Shown here piece after piece: positions 1 through 6,515 of a stretch of DNA of 6,614 bases (positions are counted from its first letter, which is position 1; each line of letters opens with the position of its first letter). Origin of the DNA: Thermodesulfobacteriota bacterium (GTDB lineage Bacteria > Desulfobacterota > Desulfomonilia > Desulfomonilales > Desulfomonilaceae); assembly GCA_030837305.1 (NCBI GenBank), contig JAUPKT010000173.1, positions 1-6,614 on the forward strand, given 5' to 3'. The translations under genes were made by a program, and so were the position numbers. Below the pieces are notes generated by a model. That model did no database searches and was not told where the DNA came from. It saw only the letters and a program-made list of their open reading frames with translations.

Positions 1-358
1 CCAGTATTACGACTATGGTGAGGCCATCTGCTGCAAGTTCGGACAACATGGGCCATTGGATCCCCCATGAGAACGCCACCATGGCCACATGAGCCGTCAG
101 AAAGATCGGCATAAGGACGAGACACAGATGGAATGCGAACGTGACAATCGTAGTTTCGTACCGCGTCCTCATGTTGGTGCTCGCAAATGGAATGATCCAA
201 TGAACGAGCGACCGTAAGCCGTATTTCAGGCTCATATAGGGAAAGATAACCTTGTCTTTTTTTGCCATCGTGATCAGGGTGACAAAGCGATAAATCAGTC
301 CACCAATGAACACGATGAATGCAATCCAGACTAACCATCCGCTCACGAAGGTGTACAT
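1..358 (-). CDS. tmcC: TmcC-like heme b membrane subunit of the Tmc redox complex (N-terminal part, runs off the window)
   Basis: The first 119 codons of a membrane protein are visible and the 3' end is cut by the window edge. The protein begins MYTFVSGWLVW. It has a hydrophobic segment at about residues 7-29, a basic amphipathic stretch (about 32-70), a second hydrophobic segment at about 71-97, and the start of a third from about 112. H77 and H90 lie in the second segment and are candidate heme b ligands; H53 is just before it. This is the pattern of NarI/HdrE/DsrM-type cytochrome b subunits, which pass electrons through the membrane between a periplasmic cytochrome and a cytoplasmic iron-sulfur subunit. 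The ATG has a clear ribosome site, GGAG at 366-369, seven bases upstream. It follows tmcD by 24 bases and is surely co-transcribed with it. The TmcC assignment rests mainly on the TmcD neighbour. Other NarI-like subunits such as HmcE relatives remain possible. TmcB and TmcA genes might follow outside the window. Confidence 0.72.
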   Translation of the reverse strand, partial: MYTFVSGWLVWIAFIVFIGGLIYRFVTLITMAKKDKVIFPYMSLKYGLRSLVHWIIPFASTNMRTRYETTIVTFAFHLCLVLMPIFLTAHVAMVAFSWGIQWPMLSELAADGLTIVVIL

Positions 359-382
359 GGGCCGACTCCGTTGACAGCGAGT

Positions 383-1675
383 TTACTTAGCGACAGGAAC
401 TACTTTCCTGCAATATTTCCCGCCTTGGACATATCGAACGAGAAGTTCCCCTCCGTCCGGAGAGAACACGGGATCCCAAACGAATTGGCATGCCTCCCAG
501 ATCTGTTTTTCATTCATGAAAATGAACTCGCTTGACCCAATGGCAGCTCTGGCGGCTACCTTACGGCCATCGGGGCTGAAGACGGGATTCCAAGCCATGT
601 CGAATTGGGCGTTCCACTTGGCGCCGTCCACAGCAATGGACCATTGCCCCTGGTCGCGAACCACAGCCGCAACTCGGGAGGAATCACCACTGAACACAGG
701 TTCAAGGGCGACATCGCTAAAGAGAGTCTTCCAAGGAACACCGTCGATACCCACGGTCCAATAGCCGAACTCGGGTGAGAGAATGGCCGCCACTTTCTTC
801 CCGTCGGGGGCGAATTTCTGATGCCAGAGCTGATAGAAACCTCGTGTCCAGAGCGGCTTCCCGTCTATCAGAAGCTTCCATCCCTCTGGGGTCAGCGCCG
901 GGGCGATCACGCTGTTGGAGCCGGGGACAAAGACCGGCTCCCAAACGGCTTTAAATCCTGGCATCCATGGTTCACCATCCACAGCGATTGATTGGGTATT
1001 CGGGTCCAGACGTACTTCCGCCGCAACAGACTGTCCCGTGTCGCTGAAAGCAAATCCCCAGAGGTTGAGGAAAGATCTCCCCCAGGCTGTTCCGTCGACT
1101 GCCAGACTCCACAGCCCTTTTCGAAATTCAAAGATGTCTCCCTCTGCCAAAGGAGAGATTTGGATTGCTATGGCAACCCTAGAGCCATCTTTGCTCACTT
1201 CGCAATTCCTTGCCTCAATAAACTTCGTCTCCCATGACTCACCGTTGAGGACGGCACCGTATCCCTCCGAGGTGCGAACATTTGCGGCGGCTCCGCGGCC
1301 GTTGGGATTGATGCAAAGGTTCCACACATAATCGTAGGTGTCTTCCCAGAGTTGGTCATCTACGGCCACTGTCCATGCATCGTCATTCATGACGAGGCAG
1401 TACAGACGGCCGTCGGGCCCGAAACGCAGAGACCACGCCTTCTCAAAAGTGTTCTCCCAAACCTCACCGTTCACACAGGGGCAGAACAAATCCTCCTCTG
1501 TTTTGATGATTGCGGCGATTTTTTCCCCATCCGGGCTAACGACGAATTCCTGGATCTCCTCATACTGGTCTTTCCATTCGTTGAGATCGCAAACGACCCT
1601 CGATTGGAGTTCCCAGTCAAATGTTGATGCATCCGTCACTTGAGATACTGATTCCATCTTCGACTCCGTGATCAC
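383..1675 (-). CDS. tmcD: TmcD-like tryptophan-rich repeat protein of the Tmc redox complex
   Basis: A 430-residue protein without signal peptide or membrane segment, so probably cytoplasmic. I count 23 tryptophans, about 5%. It is built from ten repeats of about 38 residues. Each starts with an SPDG-like turn (residues 47, 86, 123, 161, 211, 250, 289, 329, 367, 405), continues with VAA-type and W(S/T)(I/V)AVDG-type strands, and ends in W...F..(V/A)W. Repeat 4 carries an insertion of about 11 residues. The last repeat is incomplete and the N-terminal stretch (about 20-45) could complete it, closing a ring as in beta-propellers. In Desulfovibrio the tryptophan-rich TmcD is part of the TmcABCD complex linking periplasmic cytochrome c3 to the cytoplasm; its exact role is unclear. 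The listed start is GTG with AGGAG at 1685-1689, nine bases away. ATG at 1657, with GGAG at 1664-1667 six bases away, is an equally good alternative and would remove six residues. The stop lies 24 bases before tmcC. Confidence 0.78.
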   Translation of the reverse strand: MITESKMESVSQVTDASTFDWELQSRVVCDLNEWKDQYEEIQEFVVSPDGEKIAAIIKTEEDLFCPCVNGEVWENTFEKAWSLRFGPDGRLYCLVMNDDAWTVAVDDQLWEDTYDYVWNLCINPNGRGAAANVRTSEGYGAVLNGESWETKFIEARNCEVSKDGSRVAIAIQISPLAEGDIFEFRKGLWSLAVDGTAWGRSFLNLWGFAFSDTGQSVAAEVRLDPNTQSIAVDGEPWMPGFKAVWEPVFVPGSNSVIAPALTPEGWKLLIDGKPLWTRGFYQLWHQKFAPDGKKVAAILSPEFGYWTVGIDGVPWKTLFSDVALEPVFSGDSSRVAAVVRDQGQWSIAVDGAKWNAQFDMAWNPVFSPDGRKVAARAAIGSSEFIFMNEKQIWEACQFVWDPVFSPDGGELLVRYVQGGKYCRKVVPVAK

Positions 1676-1689
1676 GAGCCTATACTCCT
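1664..1689 (-). promoter_or_regulatory. Two competing ribosome binding sites for tmcD
   Basis: AGGAG at 1685-1689 serves the GTG start at 1675 with a nine-base spacer. GGAG at 1664-1667 serves the ATG start at 1657 with a six-base spacer. The sequence alone does not decide between them. The difference is six N-terminal residues outside the repeat region. Confidence 0.5.
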
Positions 1690-1774
1690 GTAATTGTGGA
1701 TTCGGTTCGTATCCAGTTGTCCGTTGATCGCTATACGTTTACCCCTCTGCTACTACCATTCGGTCTGTTGTTTG

Positions 1775-1790
1775 AGCAGATCAGCCCCCA
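1775..1790 (-). promoter_or_regulatory. Weak candidate sigma-54 promoter upstream of tmcD
   Basis: On the minus strand this reads TGGGGGCTGATCTGCT. It keeps the GG and GC dinucleotides ten bases apart that sigma-54 requires, and TGG/TGCT ends, but lacks CAC in the -24 element and has CTGC for TTGC. Transcription would start near 1764, about 90 bases before the tmcD start. No better promoter was seen in the 128-base gap between the kinase and tmcD, and no terminator either. Read-through from the kinase gene is the alternative. Confidence 0.25.
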
Positions 1791-1803
1791 TGATTGGAGA
1801 TAC

Positions 1804-4128
1804 TCATGCTGCACTCTGATCACTTTCCACGTGGCGGGCTGCGCCTAGAGGCAACCTCATGCTGAAAGTCGTCCCTTCTCCTTCAAGGCTGTCAAAGAAG
1901 AGTTCCCCGCCGTGTTCCAGAACTATCTTGCTGGTTACCATGAGGCCAAGCCCCGTGCCTCGACTGCCCTTGGTGGAATAAAAACTTGAAAAAACCTTTG
2001 TCTTTGTTTCCTCGGACATGCCGGATCCATTGTCTGAAACTTGAAAAATGATCCAATTATCTTTATCGAGGCGAGTTGTTAACGTTACCTGATGTTGTAT
2101 GTTCTTATGGTCGGACTCGCAGGCGTCGATGGCATTCGCCACGAGGTTCGAGAGACATGAGTGAATGCCTCTCTGGTCCAGGTAAAGCCTTGTGGAGTCA
2201 TTCAGGTCAAGGTCAAAATCCCTCTTTATTTCAACGTGTTTCTTTTCGGCAAGGGAATCGAAGAGTTCGCACACTTCTTCGGCGAGTCTGTTCGGATCGA
2301 CTTCTTCGTACTCCGGACTTCGCTCTTTTGAGTAGCTGAGCAGGTCTTTTACGAGATCTGAGATTCGGCGAATGTTGTTTTCCACCATATCCCATCCGCG
2401 TTTGAGCAGGATGGTGTCCGAGTCCTCGATCGCGGATTGGACGACGAAGACGCCTCCCTCAAGCCCTTGGAGGATGTTCTTGATTCCGTGTGCAAGGCCG
2501 GCTACGGTCTGCCCCACAACGGCAAGCCGGTCAGAAGCCTTCTTTTCCATCTCCAGCTGTTTGAAAGTTCTCAGGTCCTGATAGAAACCTACTGCGCCCA
2601 GGGTCTTGTCTTGGTCGAAGAGGAGGGCGCCGGAGAATCGTACCGGGATGACCTCTCCCTTGGACGACGGGACCAACAGTTCCTGGGCTATAAGCTTTGT
2701 GTCAGCCAGTTTCTTACCCAGGTGCGAAGAGATGATCAGTTCAACAAATTTCTGGGGAAAATACTTCTCCAGGTCCATATCCCCAATGGCGTCGGCGAAG
2801 GGATAGCCCAGCAGTTGCTCCGCGGCGTGGTTATAGATGGCAATGCGACCCTTTTCATCGATGGCTATGATTCCATGGATGGAATTCTCGATGAGATTGG
2901 TTTGAAAATCCTTGGAGACGCGGAGTTCTTTTTCGAGCTTTATGCGATCACCAATATCTACGGCTATAATCATGGCGTAGAGAACATTATCTTTTTCATC
3001 AAGAACCGGGGTGACATAGCTGATATAATTGGCTTCCTCTCCGGAGACCGTTATGCCGCATTCTTCAGTCGAGTATGAGTTCCTGTGAGAAAACGTCTTC
3101 TCCACAAGACAGCTCTCGCACTTGGTATTTCTCTTCTTGAAGACCTGGTAACAGCGCATCCCGATACTGCCCCGGAAGAGATTCCTCATGAAGCTATTCT
3201 GGCGCACTATTTCAAAGTCTTTGTTGACGACACAGATGAAGCACGGGACTTGTTCAAAGAGATTCTTGTATTCCCAGCGGCTTCGTACAAGCTCCTGGGT
3301 TCGCCGGCGGATTTGGTCGCGCATGATGTTGAAGGCTTTGGAACATTCACCTATTTCGTCTTGGCTTTCCACGTCCAATTTGTATGTGAAATCGCCGAGA
3401 GCTATCTTTTTTGTGCCGTCCCTGAGACGGCTGAGGGGACGATTGACTCGGAGCATAATGTAGAGGCCGATGGTGACGAAAACGGCAACAAAAGTGCCCA
3501 TTCCCAGTAAGATGGTTTTGAGAACTATACCTCTGAGGTGTCTGTCGGATTTCTCGAGGGACATTGCCACCTCAAGAATTCCGAGGACACGGTGATCGGG
3601 GGGATGCACGTGGCAGGGCGCCGTAGAGCAGTTTTCGTTATTGTAAATGGGGGTCATCATTACAAGGACCCGGGCGTTGTTCAGACGATCAATGACCGTC
3701 CTTCCCGAACGAGAAGCCTCCAATGCGGCCATGTCTTGGGAGTGGCACACGGCGCAGACGCGGGAGGTTTTTTCAGCCTGAGTCCCTAATTCCGCGGTAT
3801 GGTTTGAAAAGCGAATGAGACCGTCGTGATTGTATATTCTTATGAAAGAGATTTCTTCTTGCTTTCCCACGTCGCTCACGATGCTGGAGGTGGCAAGAGT
3901 GTCGTCTCGAAGCATGCTGTGATTCGTTGCATTCACGACGGCTTTGCTGAACAATTCGGCCTCTTTCATTAATTGGCTGACGCTAAATTCCCGCTGTATC
4001 TCGATGAGAAAATAGATGAAGATTATGTAGGCCGTGAGCAGTATGATGCATACGCTCAGGCCGATTTTGAAACCAAGGCTCCGGACCTGGGTCGTCCACA
4101 TCTCTTTGAGTCGACCCATCTTGGACAT
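1804..4128 (-). CDS. Membrane sensor histidine kinase with periplasmic c-type heme motifs, HAMP and two PAS domains
   Basis: 774 residues. Membrane segment 1 is at about 20-43, a periplasmic sensor at about 45-200, membrane segment 2 at about 203-228, HAMP at about 229-282, PAS1 at about 287-395, PAS2 at about 405-525, the phosphoacceptor helices at about 535-605, and the ATPase domain at about 612-762. The sensor holds CAVCH (C125, C128, H129), a standard heme c motif, and CSTAPCH (C167, C172, H173), a CX4CH motif of the kind known in some cytochromes c3. PAS1 carries C326, C337 and C340. The phosphoacceptor motif is LAHGIKN (H547), with Gly where family members usually have Glu or Asp. The ATPase boxes are intact: N665, DNGSG 699-703, FSSFYSTK 713-720 and GTGLGL 724-729. 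The start is ATG with only a weak AAAGG upstream, 53 bases after the response regulator stop, so the two form one unit. It probably phosphorylates the adjacent regulator in response to redox state. The signal is inferred. Confidence 0.88.
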   Translation of the reverse strand: MSKMGRLKEMWTTQVRSLGFKIGLSVCIILLTAYIIFIYFLIEIQREFSVSQLMKEAELFSKAVVNATNHSMLRDDTLATSSIVSDVGKQEEISFIRIYNHDGLIRFSNHTAELGTQAEKTSRVCAVCHSQDMAALEASRSGRTVIDRLNNARVLVMMTPIYNNENCSTAPCHVHPPDHRVLGILEVAMSLEKSDRHLRGIVLKTILLGMGTFVAVFVTIGLYIMLRVNRPLSRLRDGTKKIALGDFTYKLDVESQDEIGECSKAFNIMRDQIRRRTQELVRSRWEYKNLFEQVPCFICVVNKDFEIVRQNSFMRNLFRGSIGMRCYQVFKKRNTKCESCLVEKTFSHRNSYSTEECGITVSGEEANYISYVTPVLDEKDNVLYAMIIAVDIGDRIKLEKELRVSKDFQTNLIENSIHGIIAIDEKGRIAIYNHAAEQLLGYPFADAIGDMDLEKYFPQKFVELIISSHLGKKLADTKLIAQELLVPSSKGEVIPVRFSGALLFDQDKTLGAVGFYQDLRTFKQLEMEKKASDRLAVVGQTVAGLAHGIKNILQGLEGGVFVVQSAIEDSDTILLKRGWDMVENNIRRISDLVKDLLSYSKERSPEYEEVDPNRLAEEVCELFDSLAEKKHVEIKRDFDLDLNDSTRLYLDQRGIHSCLSNLVANAIDACESDHKNIQHQVTLTTRLDKDNWIIFQVSDNGSGMSEETKTKVFSSFYSTKGSRGTGLGLMVTSKIVLEHGGELFFDSLEGEGTTFSMRLPLGAARHVESDQSAA

Positions 4129-4181
4129 GGGATACCTTTATCTTTCTTTGCCGAAGGCCCTCATACCGACAACACTATGGT

Positions 4182-4574
4182 TCATTGTCCGACAATCTCT
4201 CTGACGGCTTTGAGGAACTCCTCTTTGTCCACCGGCTTCTCGATGTACCCCTCAGGAGCGGGGATTGATCTCTCGTGTATGAACTTTTTGAAATCCATGT
4301 ACCCAATGGCCGGAGTGGAGAATCCGGTTACCATGATCACCGGCACCTTGGTGAGCTGTTCGTCTTTCCTCATTTCCCGGTACATCTTGATCCCGGTCTT
4401 TTCCGGCATGAGGAGGTCGAGGCAAACGAGGTCGGGCTTCTCCTCCATTACTTTCCGCATGCCTTCCACCCCATCGCCGGCCTCGCAGACTTCATACCCG
4501 TTTTTTCTGAGCAAAGTGCCTAGAAAGGTCAGTACATCAGGCTCGTCGTCTATGATCAGTATTTTCTTTGCCAT
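4182..4574 (-). CDS. Single-domain (CheY-like) response regulator
   Basis: 130 residues, a lone receiver domain without a DNA-binding or enzymatic output. The acidic pocket is D9/D10, the phosphoacceptor is D53 within LVCLDLLMPEKTG, the switch Thr is T83 in MVTGF, and the conserved Lys is K113 in IEKPV. The stretch between T83 and K113 is 30 residues against 22 in CheY (T87-K109). The surplus lies in the beta4-alpha4-beta5 region (FKKFIHERSIPAPEG), which is the usual partner-binding face. The start is firmly placed by AAAGGAG at 4582-4588, seven bases before ATG. The gene lies downstream of a consensus sigma-54 promoter and 53 bases before the kinase, its likely partner. With no output domain it must act by protein contact or as a phosphorelay intermediate. 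Its target is unknown, and the sigma-54 activator next door is one possibility. Confidence 0.9.
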   Translation of the reverse strand: MAKKILIIDDEPDVLTFLGTLLRKNGYEVCEAGDGVEGMRKVMEEKPDLVCLDLLMPEKTGIKMYREMRKDEQLTKVPVIMVTGFSTPAIGYMDFKKFIHERSIPAPEGYIEKPVDKEEFLKAVREIVGQ

Positions 4575-4667
4575 GACCGGTCTCCTTTCTCGAAGGGGTC
4601 GGTTTTGTGAGTGGATGAGTGTTTCCGCCGAGTGTCTTGTTTCATTCAGTCGCCTGACAGATTAGCA

Positions 4668-4683
4668 AGCAAGGAACGTGCCA
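4668..4683 (-). promoter_or_regulatory. Consensus sigma-54 (-24/-12) promoter for the response regulator and kinase genes
   Basis: On the minus strand this reads TGGCACGTTCCTTGCT, matching the sigma-54 consensus TGGCACG-N4-TTGCW at every defined position. The -12 GC is at 4669-4670, so transcription should start near 4657, about 83 bases before the response regulator ATG. The adjacent upstream gene encodes a sigma-54 activator, which strengthens the call. Confidence 0.85.
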
Positions 4684-4889
4684 CGTTTCTCATCCTTCAA
4701 GAATCCGCCGGAGGAAATTGGTGTCTGAGTCGATTAACTGAAGCTTAGATGTGGATTTGGAAGGATTCTCGGAACCGATGCGGACTGGAAAAGACGAATC
4801 TTCAGAACATTGACGATAACTTAGATGGCTTTATGATGCATGTCTCCGGTGTGGCTCTATGTCATTGCCGGCGACGGGATGAGAAACGT
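4683..4889. repeat. 13-base inverted repeat, GGATGAGAAACGT
   Basis: GGATGAGAAACGT lies on the plus strand at 4877-4889 and its exact reverse complement at 4683-4695, about 180 bases apart. One arm abuts and shares one base with the -24 element of the sigma-54 promoter. The other overlaps the GAAACGTTTC palindrome at 4883-4892. A 13-base match in 408 bases is unlikely by chance; shared binding sites for one regulator are a reasonable reading, unproven. Confidence 0.45.
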
Positions 4890-4963
4890 TTCAAGGTTGA
4901 TACATTTTCAGGCGGGCGTTGGGTAACTCATTTAATTTAAGATTCTTTCTTGCATTTCATCTT

Positions 4964-4977
4964 TGAAACATGTTTCA
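4964..4977. promoter_or_regulatory. Perfect 14-base palindrome, candidate activator-binding site
   Basis: TGAAACATGTTTCA is a perfect palindrome beginning five bases after the stop codon of the sigma-54 activator. It shares GAAAC/GTTTC half-sites with the palindrome at 4883-4892. It lies about 310 bases upstream of the predicted start near 4657, far but usable for an enhancer-type site. As an RNA hairpin it would have only five pairs and no following T-run, so a terminator is unlikely. Confidence 0.4.
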
Positions 4978-4982
4978 GGTTC

Positions 4983-6317
4983 TCATGGCTGGATGATGCC
5001 GTGCTTCTCCATTTTTCTCCACAGAGTGGCCCGACTCATCCCCAGTCTTTTGGCCGCCAGGCTTTTTTTCCAACCCGCTGCCTGGAGTTCCTTGAGGATG
5101 AGATCCCTTTCCACATCGTCCAAGGCTTCCTGAACAACCGGTGCCTGGAGAGTTTTCTGAGCCTGGGACTCTCGCAGGATGTTCTCCGGCAAATCGGAGG
5201 GCCGAATCAGTGCGCCTTTGCAGTGGACAAATGCGTGTTCAATGGCGTTTGAGAACTCCCTTACATTGCCGGGCCAACGGTATGATTCGAGAATATCAAG
5301 GACCTGATCTGCGATGCCTTGAATTTTCCTGCCCATCTGATTATTAAATTTTGCAATGAAATGGCCGGCTAGAAGGTGGATGTCCTCGATGCGCTCCCGT
5401 AGTGGCGGTAGATTCACGGGGAAGACATTGAGTCTGTAGTACAGATCATCTCGAAATGAGCCGTCGAGGACTTTCTTATACAGATCCCGGTTGGTTGCTG
5501 TTATCAGTCGTATGTCCACTCTAACTGGTTTGTTGTCACCTACCCGATTGAGTTCCCTCTCCTCAAGGACTCGCAAGAGTTTGACTTGGATTGCAGGACT
5601 GATATCGGCTATCTCGTCGAGAAAGAGCGTGCCCCCATTTGCCAGTTCAAATTTTCACATGTGCATATTCACTGCTACTGTGAAGGCTCCTCTGACATGG
5701 CCAAATAGCTCGCTTTCAAGGGTCCCTTCCGGCAGCGCTGAGCAGTTGATGGCAACGAATGCTTTGTCCTTTCGTGCCCCGTGGAAATGTAGGGCTCGCG
5801 CTATGAGTTCTTTCCCTGTTCCTGTCTCGCCGAGTATTAGAACAGTGGTATCCGAATTCACCAGGTTGGAGACTGTTTCGAAGACTTTTTGCATGGCCGC
5901 ACTTATACCAACGATTGATTGGTAGCCATAGTGGCTTTGCAACTCTTCCTGGAGCCATCGGTTTTGGGATACATCTCTGAACGTTTCAAGTCCTCCGATA
6001 ATCTCTCCACGTTCATTGTACAGAGGGGCGGCGTTGACCAGGAGTCTGACCAACTCATTCTTCTTATTGCGTATGGAAACTTCCACATCCTGGTACGGGT
6101 GGCCGCATGACAAGGCTTTGTCCACAGGGCACAGGTCTCTGCAAAGAGAGGCACGGAAGACTTTCAGGCATTCTTTCCCGAGTACTTCTTCGCGATGGAA
6201 GCCGGTGATTTTCTCAGCGGCTCGATTCCAGGACTCTATCCTCCAGTCCTTGTCGAGCGTCATCACACCTTCCGAGATGCTGTTCAATATTGCTTGAAAC
6301 AGGTTGGTGTTTTCCAT
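4983..6317 (-). pseudogene. PAS/AAA+/Fis-type sigma-54-dependent transcriptional activator interrupted by an in-frame TGA
   Basis: Reading straight through the stop gives 444 codons, the usual size of a PAS-type NtrC-family activator. A PAS domain is at about 8-120, the AAA+ ATPase at about 133-365 and a Fis-type helix-turn-helix at about 400-440. Visible motifs are Walker A GETGTGKE (163-170), Walker B LFLDEI (231-236), FRDDLYYRL with arginine-finger candidates (288-296) and WPGNVRE (348-354). PAS cysteines are C50, C59, C63 and C71. Codon 221 is TGA, where relatives have Gly, and GAFTGA reads GAFTVA (V214). No frameshift is needed and all sequence after the stop is well conserved. As written, the product ends at 220 residues without Walker B or DNA-binding domain. 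The start is ATG at 6317, supported by GGAGG at 6325-6329; an ATG at 6422 in the same frame has no conserved sequence after it. It would activate sigma-54 promoters nearby if functional. Confidence 0.85.
5655..5657 (-). other. In-frame TGA within the AAA+ domain of the sigma-54 activator
   Basis: The codon sits between VNMHM and KFELANGG. Family members have glycine at this place (GAFTGA-x5-G-x-F-E). GGA to TGA is one G-to-T change. The GTA valine in GAFTVA, at 5676-5678, is also one G-to-T change from a glycine codon. The kinase, response regulator and activator genes all end in TGA, so TGA is a normal stop in this genome. Confidence 0.9.
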
Positions 6318-6476
6318 GTTCGTGCCTCCACATCGCATTCCCTGAGTCTTGCTGTTCGGCAAGCATGGAATTTCGTCGCGGTAACAACTCTCTTCAGGCT
6401 TATTGTTGGGCACTTGGCGCACCGCCTCGTTTTCAGGAAGGCTTTACCGTTTTTCGGCTCGGTGACGAGGATAGCC

Positions 6477-6485
6477 ATTATACCA
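6477..6485 (-). promoter_or_regulatory. Extended -10 (sigma-70-type) promoter for the sigma-54 activator
   Basis: On the minus strand this reads TGGTATAAT, a perfect TATAAT preceded by TG one base away. No good -35 element lies 16-18 bases upstream, which an extended -10 promoter can tolerate. Transcription would start near 6470. It could give basal expression of the activator. Confidence 0.5.
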
Positions 6486-6515
6486 TAAATCAAACCAAAG
6501 CCTGCTCTTTTAGCA

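Larger units (their letters stand above)
4575..4982 (-). other. 408-base intergenic control region between the sigma-54 activator and the response regulator
   Basis: I see no convincing gene here; the longest open frames are short and resemble nothing I know. It holds the consensus sigma-54 promoter (4668-4683), a leader of about 80 bases, a TCGGAACCGA palindrome (4769-4778), a GAAACGTTTC palindrome (4883-4892), an AT-rich patch at about 4930-4945 and a 14-base palindrome just after the activator stop (4964-4977). No stem followed by a T-run is present, so I do not call a terminator. The arrangement suits a sigma-54 promoter with upstream activator sites. Confidence 0.6.

Noticed and set aside
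2437..3078. A 213-codon plus-strand open frame.
   Set aside because: It is antisense to the PAS and kinase domains of the histidine kinase and shows no motif of its own.
3973..4665. A 230-codon open frame on the plus strand.
   Set aside because: It lies opposite the start of the kinase and the whole response regulator, both of which have clear domains. Its translation resembles no family I know.
4749..4940. A 63-codon plus-strand open frame in the intergenic region.
   Set aside because: No ribosome site, no recognisable sequence, and it overlaps the palindromic control elements.
4983..5576. A separate gene starting at the TTG at 5576 for the C-terminal half of the activator.
   Set aside because: The frame is continuous with the upstream half through conserved sequence including Walker B. 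The TTG lies inside the ATPase domain and such a product would lack Walker A.
5637..5657. The in-frame TGA could encode selenocysteine, helped by an ATTTG/CAAAT stem just downstream (5652-5648 with 5641-5637).
   Set aside because: Relatives have glycine, not cysteine, at this place in a fold where selenium has no role. The stem is short, AT-rich and too close to the TGA compared with known bacterial SECIS elements.
5655..5657. The genome might use TGA as glycine or tryptophan.
   Set aside because: Three other reading frames here end naturally at TGA (4985, 4184 and 1806 downward), each at the expected protein end, so TGA is a normal stop.
6318..6422. Extension of the activator to an ATG at 6422.
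   Set aside because: The added 35 residues look random and lie downstream of both promoters as leader. GGAGG at 6325-6329 clearly places the start at 6317.
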